From assembly GCF_023898315.1 (NCBI RefSeq), contig NC_064614.1, positions 75,342,501 to 75,406,500 of the forward strand: a DNA stretch of 64,000 nt. The letters run 5' to 3'. The stretch's first letter is position 1, and each line of letters opens with the position of its first letter. Below, piece by piece: positions 21,362-30,819 of the stretch. The position numbers and the translations under genes are program-made. Under the pieces are notes generated by a model. That model ran no database searches. It was not told the origin of the DNA and worked only from the letters and a program-made list of their open reading frames with translations. Source of the stretch: Schistocerca nitens (Eukaryota; Arthropoda; Insecta; Orthoptera; Acrididae).

Positions 21362-21950
21362 CGGTGTGACATCAGTCGGCATAATTAACAACCTAAGTTT
21401 TAGCATACACAACATACAAATTGGTGACGACCCTTAAATCAAACACCGCAAAAGGAACTTACCGTAATATTGTGCCAGAAAGGTGAGATTCTTGATGTAG
21501 TTGCACAGAGGAGAGCTGAAGCGGTCCGCAGACCGTAAAACGGAAGGTCTGAAGTCTTACGGAATTCCCCGCGGTCTCGGTCTCGCAGTCTTGGCGTGTT
21601 TGCCGAGAGCCGGCGCCGGCAGCAGCGGCCGCTGTCTGGGCCGCGCTCCGTGTGGTGGGTCACGTACCGGCTCCCCTAATCCGGCGAGGGATGCGCGCGC
21701 TCCAAGCAGCCCAAACGTGCCGCTACAACAGCACAGGAGGCGTCTCTCTGCTCGCCCGCGGCGGCTTCCTGACATCCGTTCTGTCTTATGACGCTCCTTA
21801 CAGGACACACACACACGATCTGTTAGTTATAACAATATTCATCAGTCCTTCGATCGCCTATCAGCACTACACCGTGTAATTTGTTATGACCTGACGAAAC
21901 TACAGTCACAACGGTGGGCACTTTAATTACTCTGAAAATGGTTCATCAGA
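21362..21950. other. Non-coding; CpG-rich patch at about 21540-21790
   Basis: The core contains CGCGG, GCCGGCGCCGG, GCGGCCGC and GCGCGC strings within an otherwise AT-rich window. Two overlapping open frames of 85-96 codons arise from the high GC content and show no motif. It could be an unmethylated island or simply an old GC-rich repeat. Confidence 0.4.
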
Positions 21951-21954
21951 AAAT

Positions 21955-23344
21955 TACTGGCCATTAAAATTTCTACACCAAGAAGAAATGCAGCCGATAA
22001 ACGGGCAATCATTGGAAAAATATATTACACTAGAACTGACGTGTGATTACATTTTCACGCAATTTGGGTGCATAGATCCTGAGAAATCAGTACCCAGAGC
22101 AGCCACCTCTGGCCGTACTAACGGCCTTGATACGCCTCGGCATTGAGTCAAACAGAGCTTGGATGGCGTGTACAGGTACAGCTGCCCATGCAGCTTCAAC
22201 GCGATACCACAGTTCATCAAGAGTGGTGACTGGCGTATTGTGACGAGCCAGTTGCTCTGCCACCATTGGCCAGACGTTTTCAATTGTTGAGAGATCTGGA
22301 GAATGTGCTGGCCAGGGCAGCAGTCGAACATTTTCTGTATCCAGAAAGGCCCGTACAGGACCTGCTACACGGTCGTGCATTATCCTGCTGAAATGTAGGG
22401 TTCCGCAAGGATCGAATGAAGGGTAGCGCCACGGGTCGTAACGCATCTGAAATGTAACGTCCGCTGTTCAGAGTGCCGTCAATGTCAACAAGAGGTGACC
22501 GAGACGTGTAACCAATGGCACCCCATACCATCACGCCGGTTGATACGCCAGTATGGCGATGACGAATACACGCTTGAAATGTGCCTTCGTTGCGATGTCG
22601 CCAAACACGGATGCGACCATCATGATGCTGTAAACAGAACCTCGATTCATACGAAAAAATGACGTTTTGCCATTCGTGCACCCAGGTTCGTCGTTGAGTA
22701 CACCATCGCAGGCGCTCCTGTCTGTGATGCAGCGTGAAGGGTAACCGCAGCCATGGTCTCCGAGCTGATAGTCCATGCTGCTGCAAACGTCGTCGAACTG
22801 TTCGTGCAGATGGTTGTTGTCTTGCAAACGTCCCCATCTGTTGACTCAGGGATCGAGACGTGGCTGCACGACCCGTTACAGCCATGCGGGTAAGATGCCT
22901 GTCATCTCGACTGCTGGTGATACGAGGCCGTTGGGATCCAGTACGGCGTTCTGTATTACCCTCCTGAACCCACCGATTCCATATTCTGCTAACAGTCATT
23001 GGATCTCGACCAACGCGAGCAGCAATGTCGTGATACGATAAACAGCAATCCTGATAGGCAGCAATCCGACGTTTATCAAAGTCGGAAACGTGATGGTACG
23101 CATTTCTCCTCCTTACACGAGGCATCACAAGAACGTTTCACCAGGCAACGCCGGTCAACTGCTGTTTGTGTATGAGAAATCGGTTGGAAACTTTCCTCCT
23201 GGCAGCACTTTCTAGGTGTCGCCACCGGCGCCAACCTGAGAAGCTAATCATTTGCATATGACAGCATCTAATTCCTGTCGGTTAAATTTCTCATCTGTAG
23301 CACATCATCTTCTTGGCTTAGCAATTTTAATGGCCACTAGTGTA
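21955..23344 (-). mobile_element. Tc1-like transposon relic (minus) with inverted ends
   Basis: The left end ACTGGCCATTAAAATTTC at 21956-21973 mirrors the right end (complement of GCAATTTTAATGGCCACTAG, 23321-23340). Similarity continues into CACCAAGAAGA-type sequence. The element is about 1.39 kb. The left tip lacks a few bases present at the right tip (CACTAGTGGCC), so the exact left border is uncertain by about 5 bp. Confidence 0.85.
22087..23128 (-). pseudogene. Tc1-like transposase with mutated catalytic Asp and a frameshift
   Basis: ATG at 23128 or 23125 (MPRVRRRNAYHHVSDFDKRRI) opens a nearly complete gene. HTH1 LSYHDIAARVGRDPMTVSRIWNRW is followed by a basic linker, HTH2 SARTVRRRLQQHGLSARRP, then VIFSYESRF. 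The last reads FSDESRF in relatives: the first catalytic Asp is replaced by Tyr. GVMVWGAIGYTSRSPL and TFQQDNARPC (second Asp) follow. A deletion/frameshift near 22400 moves the rest to the frame with LLPWPAHSPDLSTIENVW (Glu) and the C-terminus RIKAVSTARGGCSGY. About 345 residues in total, the normal length. One active-site change plus one frameshift inactivate it. Confidence 0.93.
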
Positions 23345-23359
23345 AAACATATGAAATAT

Positions 23360-24272
23360 TACGAGGGCTATTCGCAAAGAAAGAGTGGATCGATTGCGAA
23401 ATGGAAACCACAGTGAAAGTCCGATGACGTTAAGCGCAGATATGCCGGACAGTGTCTGAAGTGTTCCTGTCGATAGCGTCACGTCGCTCTTTTCAGACCT
23501 GAGCGCACAGTGACCGCGTAAAGATGTCTGTCGCCAGGTAAGAGTGCCTCTGAGATTACGTCTGATTTCACGCAACCCACACAAAGTAACCGTCATACGT
23601 TTAAGTCTCTTTGAAAATTCTCGGCCGCACACTGCAGGGGAGAACGAGGACGCTTCCGCAGCGTTCTAGATGAGAAATGTTTGCTCACCCTCCGCAACAG
23701 CCCGAACTTGGCTCCCTCTGTTTCTCAACTCTGTTCTCATTAACCGCTGGCTATGAGAACAAAGCTTTGACACAGCCGATAAGCTGCAGATCAGCCGAAA
23801 GTACAGGCGGCTGCCTTCTATGATCAGAGTGTTGGAAAGGTGGTACAATGTTGCATCATATATATCAGTCTTTGGTATGTCCTTTTGACTGGAGGTGTGG
23901 AGGACCATGGCCGATCACTGTTGTAAGAAGTTGAAACTCCTACAGCCCTCCATATGTTATTTATTCTGTCAGTTTCGTTGCTTTAATGCGTCATTTTCAG
24001 GCGTTGCTTGATGCAGAAGGGGTCATCGTACATATGGGTCATGTTGACCCCTTCACCATCAGCCAAGGCCTGAAGATGGCGCACTGAAGCACCGAAACTA
24101 CACAATAAATAAAATAATAAGGACCTCTGTGGATTTTTCATTTTCTTACGTTGTTGCAGTCGATGTGGCGACTATGTAGTGAAGTAACTGGAAGATGTAG
24201 CTAACTAGCAAATAAAACATTTTTGATTTTCACTGTGGTTTCCATTTCTCGATCGACTGATCTTATCTTGTG
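23360..24272. mobile_element. mariner-derived deletion element, right end truncated
   Basis: The left end TACGAGGGCTATTCGCAAAG (23360-23379) continues with GCGAAATGGAAACCACAGTG. The right side shows the complement (CACTGTGGTTTCCATTTCTCGA, about 24231-24252). It is cut before the final ACGAGGGC tip by the SINE that begins at about 24274. A trace of a mariner C-terminus is readable near 23809-23860 (AAFYDQSVGKVVQ). It also contains a hammerhead-like segment at 24070-24098, so it is composite. The first tip lies only about 16 bp from the end of the preceding Tc1. Confidence 0.7.
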
Positions 24273-24273
24273 A

Positions 24274-24688
24274 CCGCCGGCCGTTGTGGCACAGCGGTTC
24301 TAGGCGCTTCAGTCCGGAAACGCGCTGCTGCTTCGGTGGCAGTTTCGAATCCTGTCTCGGGCATGGATGTGTGATGTCAAAAATGGTTCAAATGGCTCTG
24401 AGCACTATGGGACTCAACTGCTGTGGTCATAAGTCCCCTAGAACTTAGAACTACTTAAACCTAACTAACCTAAGGACAGCACACAACACCCAGCCATCAC
24501 GAGGCAGAGAAAATCCCTGACCCCGCCGGTAATCGAACCCGGGAACCCGGGCGTGGGAAGCGAGAACGCTACCGCACGACCACGAGATGAGGGCTGTGTG
24601 ATGTCCTTAGGTTAGTTAGGTTTAAGTAGTTCTAAGCGTAGGGGACTGACGACCTCAGACGTGCTGAGAGCCATTTGAATCATTTTTA
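24274..24688 (+). mobile_element. tRNA-derived SINE (outer copy), split by a second SINE
   Basis: The head GGCCGTTGTGGCACAGCGG (box A-like) and AGTTTCGAATCCTG (box B-like, GGTTCGAATCC) mark an RNA polymerase III promoter derived from a tRNA. The body continues GGATGTGTGATGTC up to 24378, is interrupted, and resumes CTTAGGTTAGTTAGG to GAGCCATTTGAA. Removing the inner insertion restores the body seen in other copies (for example 35369-35565). Confidence 0.9.
24368..24605 (-). mobile_element. SINE (inner copy, minus) nested in SINE
   Basis: The inserted SINE occupies 24379-24594 in reverse orientation. It lies between two copies of the 11-bp target TGTGTGATGTC (24368-24378 and 24595-24605), which belong to the outer SINE. 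Its tRNA-like head (GTAATCGAACCCGGG on the plus strand, box B complement) differs from the head of the outer SINE, although the tails are alike. So two SINE subfamilies share a tail. Confidence 0.92.
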
Positions 24689-24875
24689 TTTTTTATTTTC
24701 TGACGGGCCTCGTAGTTCACTTTATCACGAGAATGCCTAAGACTGGCATAAATAGGGAGCTCCGGTCCTGCCTTAGCAGTGTGTTCGTCGCACCTGAAGA
24801 TGTCGGCCAGTATTGTGGAGTTTTCACTATGACATCCGACATCTCGCCCGAGAACCATATATACAATGATAAAAA

Positions 24876-25282
24876 GGTTTACTTAACAGAATGAGATTTT
24901 CACTCTGCAGCGGAGTGTGCGCTGATATGAAACTTCCTGGCAGATTAAAACTGTGTGCCCGACCGAGACTCGAACTCGGGACCTTTGCCTTTCGCGGGCA
25001 AGTGCTCTACCAACTGAGCTACCGAAGCACGACTCACGTCCGGCCCTCACAGCTTTACTTCTGCCAGTATCTCGTCCCCTACCTTCCAAACTTTACAGAA
25101 GCTCTCCTGCGAACCTTGCAGAACTAGCACTCCTGAAAGAAAGGATATTGCGGAGACATGGCTTAGCCACAGCCTGGGGGATGTTTGGTAGAGCACTTGC
25201 CCGCGAAAGGCAAAGGTCCCGAGTTCGAGTCTCGGTCGGGCACACAGTTTTAATTTGCCAGGAAGTTTCAGGTTTGCTTAAC
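24876..25282. mobile_element. Element with two tRNA-like heads in inverted orientation, flanked by a 12-bp duplication
   Basis: The left arm (24929-25012) and right arm (25186-25270) are inverse copies over about 84 bp with very few mismatches. Each encodes a tRNA-like cloverleaf. GTAGCTCAGTTGGTAGAGC forms a D arm, TTGCC/GGCAA closes a 7-base anticodon-type loop (CGCGAAA), and CCGAG/CTCGG closes a T loop with TTCGAGT. The whole unit (24888-25270) lies between GGTTTACTTAAC (24876-24887) and GGTTTGCTTAAC (25271-25282), one mismatch apart. Base 33 of the loop is G instead of the invariant U and acceptor pairing is poor. I therefore call these tRNA-derived repeat heads, not functional tRNAs. Confidence 0.8.
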
Positions 25283-25364
25283 TTTTCGCACTCCACAGCC
25301 ACAGGGAAGTGCCGAACATTTACAACTGTATTTGAATGTTAAAGCATCACTTCATGTACACGTT

Positions 25365-25590
25365 GTCCGCCCCGGGTTGCGGAGTGGTCAGCGCGATAGA
25401 ATGTCAATCCTAAGAGCCCGGGTTCTATTCCCGGCTGGGTCGGAGATTTTCTCCGCTCACGGACTGGGTGTTGTGTTGTCCTAATCATCATCATTTCATC
25501 CCCATCGACGCGCAAGTCGCCGAAGTGGCTTTAAATCGAAAGACATGCATCCATCGAACGTCTACCCGACGGGAAGCCCTAGTCACACAT
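25365..25590 (+). mobile_element. tRNA-derived SINE, third family
   Basis: The head GGGTTGCGGAGTGGTCAGCG (box A-like) and GGGTTCTATTCCCGG (box B/T-arm-like, stem CCGGG/CCCGG-type) fit a tRNA origin. The body TTTTCTCCGCTCACGGACTG to GACGGGAAGCCCTAGTCACAC is unlike the other SINEs here. A target duplication was not clear. Confidence 0.75.
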
Positions 25591-25599
25591 TTTCATTTA

Positions 25600-26700
25600 T
25601 GTCACGTTTACTAAACTTTTCTCTCGAAGTACAAAATTCTCGTTGCTCAAAATTACAGTTCCATCTAACACATAAGTAGAATGTGAGCTGTTACTAATCG
25701 ATGTTGTCTTCTGATCGGGGATCACGAATTGGGCTGAGCGATTCCATGCTCACCTGTAGATCGTTCTACGTGCGGTGGCGCTGCAAACCCGGGTCGGTGT
25801 ACACTGCAACGAAACATCTATAACTTCTGTGGAATCGAAGCGACTTGCCGACTTTGGTATAGCATCGCGATCTTTGCACGATAACACATAATTCCTCTTT
25901 CTCCTTGCTTAATTTACTTATGCGAAAATACGAGCGTATCACAATAAGCGCAAAAAGTGGAAACCCGCTGTGGATAGTATTCAACCTCTCGCAAGAGACA
26001 CTGAATATGGCAAAATATCGCCTCCCATGCGCTTCCGCGACTGCCGTAGATGAATGCTGGGTGTACCACTATAACCTCAGACGACGGAGGAATCCTAATA
26101 AACATGTCTTTAAAAAGGGGAACAGTGGACACATCCCATATAAATGTCCACTAGTAGGTATCTAGATTGTGTATATCCCAGCGCAAGAGGCACTTTACGT
26201 CCGTAAGACAGCGGATCGACTGCTAATGCATAAAATCCCGCTAAATCATTCACGTTCGCCAAGGCCAAGAAAACGTAAAATTATTATTTTACCCGAAGTC
26301 TATTTGTAGAACTCCTTGACTGTTTCTGGAATAAATAACCCACTGAAGACGGCAATAAGTGAGTAGGTAGTGACGATTTCATTTTTCCCAATTGGTTTAG
26401 CGCCACACATACACCTACAGTGTCTTTTAAACTTCCATCTCCAATTCCACATAAATTGTATTGCCATTTTCAGTCGCAATTTGAGTTAATGACAGTCATA
26501 ATCAATTTAAGTGATAGGTTAGTAGCGGTCACCATATGATTAGTATCCACCGCATGTTGTTGTTCCGATTGAAATATATTTTTTGAACAGTAGTGCTACT
26601 GACAACTTGACTCATGCATATTATGTTATTTATATATGTTTGACGATGCTTGTGCTGATTCTGCATTTAACATTTGACGATGCCACCATGGCTGCAGTAC
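25600..26700. other. Anonymous DNA, no gene recognised
   Basis: Short open frames only; no transposon, SINE or RNA signature recognised by eye. Confidence 0.35.
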
Positions 26701-26810
26701 ATTAGGACTTTGTTTTTATGAGATAGATTTCATGATGGTCATTATAGACCGAAACTGGTAATCTGTTAACAAAACGTTTGTGACCATAGGCGTAAAGTAA
26801 AGGAAACTTA
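26700..26810 (+). repeat. Penelope-type terminal repeat remnant with hammerhead-like core
   Basis: At 26729-26760 the order is a degraded CTGATGAT-like box (TTCATGAT), a perfect 4-bp stem GGTC/GACC with loop ATTATA, then GAAACTGGTA. This is the same architecture as at 27472-27500. Two bases of the CUGANGA box differ, so cleavage activity is unlikely. Confidence 0.45.
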
Positions 26811-26959
26811 TTGAAATATATTTCGACTGTCATTCCTCTCAGTTCAGATGGCCAATAGTATGAGACTTCTCTATATTCAGTAACGCACAAATAGAGAAAT
26901 ACATAGCTCTGGTTACTTACTTATTGAAAAACATCTCAACGTTGACAGTTCCGGTAGCA

Positions 26960-27415
26960 CTCGACTACTCACCTCTATTAAAACACCATTTTCACTTCGG
27001 TTAGTGTTATTCTCGAATGTTCTGCATGAAAACTAGAAGAATTTAGCTGAACCATTGTCCGGAAAATATTGCAGGCACCCAAGGCCCACGACAGAGACAT
27101 GCCGTGGCGAGTACATCACAGTACACGACATTGCAGGTTTTACTAGTGCCAGAGCCGTCTCCTGCACGTGGCGAGTAACTGTTTCGGACGAGTTTAATAG
27201 TTCTTGACTGTGTTTTTAAGTGCATGCAAACACTCCATAGTACACGACAGAGTTATGACCATTAACGGGTATCTTTTCAATTACTTATTAATTTCCAATT
27301 GCCCTATATGGAGCCGAGCGTTCGCGAAATGTGGCGGACAAACCGGTTTGTGTTTGCAGGGTCCGTTTTACCCGATGGCGTAGGCATACACCGAACTTGC
27401 ATAATTCAGAATATC
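26960..27415. other. Anonymous DNA, no gene recognised
   Basis: No coding or mobile-element signature recognised. Confidence 0.35.
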
Positions 27416-27417
27416 AA

Positions 27418-27632
27418 ATCAAACACCTTTCAGCCGTCTGATTTCCGAACTGTTATTTGATTCGGCTACCAGTTTCGGCTATATATTACGCCATCTTCAG
27501 GCCGACAATGGTAGCCCAATAAAATAACAGTTTGGAAATTAGACGGCTATATATTACGCCATCTTCAGGCCGACAATGGTAGCGCAATAAAATAACAGTT
27601 TGGAAATTACACGGCTGAAAGGTGATTTATTT
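27418..27632 (-). repeat. Fold-back repeat with a 68-bp tandem duplication and hammerhead-like cores
   Basis: The outer arms are inverse copies: ACACCTTTCAGCCGT at 27423-27437 against the complement of ACGGCTGAAAGGTG near 27611-27624, extending about 38 bp. Inside, a 68-bp unit is repeated in tandem (GCCATCTTCAGGCCGACAAT at 27490 and 27558). On the minus strand the proximal unit reads TCGGC, CTGAAGA, T, GGC-loop-GCC, GAAAC, TGGTA, GCCGA. TCGGC and GCCGA can pair as helix I of a type I hammerhead. The second unit lacks the GAAAC box. Penelope-like terminal repeats are known to carry hammerhead motifs, so I infer a Penelope origin. Confidence 0.6.
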
Positions 27633-28470
27633 TACATTCTGTACTGAACAGCCGAGGTCTCGCAGCCATCTCTGAAAAGATGGACATACAGTCTGTGACG
27701 TCCCCTCTCCCCTTTTGTTGTCGCTGTTGATGTTGAGCCGCTACTGCTACAGCTCGGTCGGTGGAATGGAGACGCGACGCGCAGTGATGGTTGTCCCCGT
27801 CGGATAACGTGGAACAGCACCTGAAAATCTCTAAAGAAAATTGTTCCTCGCGTAATGTATGCAAGTCCGTTTGAGAGTCCTCACAGCCTTCTCGGCAATG
27901 CGAACTGCTGATTTTAATTGTCTGTTATGGTTTTATGATGATTTGCTACGCCCGGTTAGTTAATTATTGCACTTTTGAGTGTATCATTCATCACCGGCGT
28001 CGTTTCACACCACTGAAGCGAGGAAAAGTTCATTTCCGGTTCAGTATCAGTTCTAGTTGTTACGTTGCTAGGCAGAATTGTTCACTACGGCACGACGCAA
28101 ATCCAGAGATAATCTATAATGCTATCTTGCTTTCGTGCGTCGTAATATAAGTACGGCAAAACACTCCTTTCAATGCCCAATGTTCATCAAGTCACTCTGT
28201 CAATTAAAATGTTCACAGTTAATTAATTTTCATCATAAACTATCACACAGTTCAATTAATGATGGAGCCAACATGTGAGATTTCCATTACTGACGAACAA
28301 TTTTTATTGTTCCTTCTTAACAGTTAATTTATAATCATCACGCCACACGCCCATCGGATGGATCAGATCAATTACGATTCTTTTCAGTTCGGTGATCGTG
28401 ACAATTACGACAACTTTTACAATCGGCGTTTTTGTATTTTCTTCGTATGGTCGTATTAATGTTTCCTACT
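27633..28470. other. Anonymous DNA, no gene recognised
   Basis: Only short frames without motifs; moderately GC-rich around 27640-27800. Confidence 0.35.
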
Positions 28471-28472
28471 CG

Positions 28473-28722
28473 ACGCAAAACCGAGCGAGGTGGCGCAGTG
28501 GTTAGCACACTGGACTCGCATTCGGGAGGACGACGGTTCAATCCCGCGTCCGGCCATCCTGATTTAGGTTTTCCGTGATTTCCCTAAATCGCTCCAGGCA
28601 AATGCCGGGATGGTTCCTCTGAAAGGGCACGGCCGACTTCCTTCCCTAATCCGATGAGACCGATGACCTCGCTGTTTGGTCTCTTCCCCCAAAAACCAAC
28701 CAACCAACCAACGCAACGCAAA
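28473..28722 (+). mobile_element. tRNA-derived SINE, fourth family, with (AACC)n tail
   Basis: The head GAGGTGGCGCAGTGGTTAG (box A-like) and GACGGTTCAATCCCG (box B-like) are followed by the body ATCCTGATTTAGGTTTTCCG. An AACCAACCAACC tail ends it. ACGCAAA occurs immediately before (28473-28479) and after (28716-28722), a 7-bp target duplication. It is the same family as 49387-49638. Confidence 0.9.
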
Positions 28723-29422
28723 TCAGGTATTGCAGTCTTCGATGCTATGTCCATTCTTCGTTGTAATTGTTCACTTTGATGAAGGCTGAGTCCAACAATA
28801 ATATATCCAATAATTAAAGTTCGTTAACTCGGCGTACACTATCAGAATATCACTTCAAGTTCTCAAGTCAGAATAACTGAGAAGAAAGACCGCGCATATC
28901 TATCACGCAGTAGTCCTTTTTTGAACAGAAACAATCTCGTACCGTTCCGTTTGCAGTACTACAACAAACGGTGCTCCCTCACGACTTGATAGCATGCAAG
29001 CTAGCAAGCGACTAACATTTCCATGATCGAGCATTGTAGACGCATTGATTTTCCTTTTCGCCGCGTTTACAACTCCATTTCACAATAAATGTTATCTCTG
29101 ACCGACATATTACTTTGGACTTAACTTTCGTTGTACAGATTCGCAGTTATTACTGAGATGCTTGATAGCTAATTAAAAATAACCTTTCTTTCTTTCCACC
29201 TTTATATCATGACATACTCAGTATTAATGGAAATTGGTTTTTATCAAAACTGTAAGGAGTTATATTACTGTCAAAGTTGTCGTACCTGTCAGGATAACAC
29301 TGTTCCCTACTTTAAATTATCATGACATTCTTATTTGGGTTTTCGGGTTTCTTGGGGTGTTACATCATTCACTCCGGTTGCAGGTGATGTAAGTTTGGTT
29401 GCCTATCTCAAGGTGCATAATA
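28723..29422. other. Anonymous DNA, no gene recognised
   Basis: AT-rich sequence without recognised genes or repeats. Confidence 0.35.
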
Positions 29423-30819
29423 TACACTGTTGGCCACCGTAAATGCAACACCCTGAAGGAAGCATCCGAATCAAGTGAAATTTACACCATGGGTTTGCAG
29501 CGATGAGATATGCAACTGATTAGAATTTGAGCGCAGACGCACATCACGCGCGCCTGTGGCGCCACCTCATAGCGCCATTTAAGGCTTGGCGATTTCGACG
29601 AGTGTACGTTCGGCACGTGTGTTTACCTTGTGGTTGTTTCACAAGACGATCAGTTATGCCTCGTAGACAACAGCGAACATCTTTTGATCAAGTATCCGAG
29701 TTCGACAGAGGAAGGATAGTGGCTTACCGAGATTGTGGATTATCATACAGAGAAATCGCTAGTCGTGTTGGACGAAACCAAACAACTGCAATGCGGATAT
29801 GTGACCGTTGGATGCAGGAGGGTACGACGGACCGACGTGGTCGATCGCATTCACCTCGGTGCACCACTGCACGTGCTGATAGGCAAATTGTGCGCATGGC
29901 AGTGACGGATCGCTCAGTGACATCCCGAACCATAGCACAGCACATTGCGTCTGTAACGCATCATCCAGTGTCTGCGCGTACCATTCGACGCCGTATACAG
30001 CAGAGTGGTCTGTCCGCAAGACGTCCATTGCTTCGTCTACCATTGACGCAGAACGACAGACGTCTCCGTCGCCAATGGTTTGATGACAGACGGATGTGGA
30101 CGGCAGAATGGAATGACGTTGTCTTTACTGACGAGGCACGCTTCTGTCTGCAGCACCACGATGGTCGGATTCGAGTGTGGAGACACCGTGGAGAGAGGAT
30201 GCTGGACAGCTGCATTATGCACCGCCACACTGGTCTTGCACCGGCTATTATGGTATGGGGCGGTATTGGATATTACTCTCGCACGCCTCTAGTACGCATT
30301 GCCGTTACTTTTAATAGCCGGCGCTACATATCCGAGGTGCTGGAGCCGGTTGTCCTTCCTTACCTTCAGGGCTCGGCCACAGCCATATTTCAAGAGGATA
30401 ATGCGCGACCACACGTGGCACGCATTGTCCAAAGGTTCTTCGTCAATAACCAGATTGAATTGCTTCCCTGGCCGGCTCGCTCTCCGGATCTTTCGCCGAT
30501 AGAAAACCTGTGGTCCATGATTGCTCAACGAGTGACCCAGATTACATCCCCAGCTGCCACACCAGATGATCTTTGGCAACGTGTGGAAGCTGCTTGGGCT
30601 GCTGTACCCCAGGAACAGATCCAGCGTCTCTTTGACTCAATACCGAGACGTGTGGCAGCGGTGATCTTCAACAATGGCGGCTACTCTGGCTACTGATTCT
30701 GGCAGGAACCACATGTCACAGACGTCTGTAAACGTAATCATTTGATACTTGGTCGACATGTTATCTACAAAATAAATTTTGTCTTTCTTGGTGTTGCATT
30801 TACGGTGGCCAGCAGTGTA
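29423..30819 (+). mobile_element. Intact-looking Tc1-like transposon
   Basis: The ends CACTGTTGGCCACCGTAAAT (29425) and the complement of ATTTACGGTGGCCAGCAGTG (30798-30817) are inverse copies, continuing through GCAACACC with one mismatch. TA is duplicated on each side (29423-29424, 30818-30819). The element is about 1.39 kb with a single uninterrupted transposase gene in the centre. It is the only transposon in the window with both ends and an undamaged gene, hence probably one of the youngest DNA-transposon insertions here. Confidence 0.95.
29656..30696 (+). CDS. Tc1-like DDE transposase, complete
   Basis: I choose ATG at 29656 (MPRRQQRTSF), giving 346 residues, the normal length for Tc1 transposases. 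The frame is open further upstream to 29527 but those 43 codons have no family counterpart. Residues 11-50 form the first helix-turn-helix (EFDRGRIVAYRDCGLSYREI). A basic linker follows, then a second helix-turn-helix near 95-125 (SARTIRRRIQQSGLSARRP). The catalytic triad is complete: Asp159 in FTDEARF, Asp248 in QEDNARPH, and Glu283 in SPDLSPIENLW, with 34 residues between the last two (DD34E). The C-terminus GGYSGY is family-typical. Its role is to bind the terminal repeats and cut and reinsert the element at TA in the nucleus. It is close in sequence to the dead copy at 22087-23128. Whether it is expressed cannot be told. Confidence 0.95.
   Translation: MPRRQQRTSFDQVSEFDRGRIVAYRDCGLSYREIASRVGRNQTTAMRICDRWMQEGTTDRRGRSHSPRCTTARADRQIVRMAVTDRSVTSRTIAQHIASVTHHPVSARTIRRRIQQSGLSARRPLLRLPLTQNDRRLRRQWFDDRRMWTAEWNDVVFTDEARFCLQHHDGRIRVWRHRGERMLDSCIMHRHTGLAPAIMVWGGIGYYSRTPLVRIAVTFNSRRYISEVLEPVVLPYLQGSATAIFQEDNARPHVARIVQRFFVNNQIELLPWPARSPDLSPIENLWSMIAQRVTQITSPAATPDDLWQRVEAAWAAVPQEQIQRLFDSIPRRVAAVIFNNGGYSGY

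Noticed and set aside
24955..25031. Possible functional tRNA gene on the minus strand
   Set aside because: D and T arms fold, but position 33 is G, the acceptor stem is imperfect, and the same sequence is repeated inverted at 25186-25250 within a mobile unit.
27490..27568. CRISPR-like repeat
   Set aside because: Only two 68-bp units in tandem without spacers, in a eukaryotic fold-back element.
29527..29655. Upstream in-frame start of the Tc1 transposase (43 extra codons)
   Set aside because: Relatives start at MPRR-type residues, and the extra part overlaps the untranslated region next to the terminal repeat.
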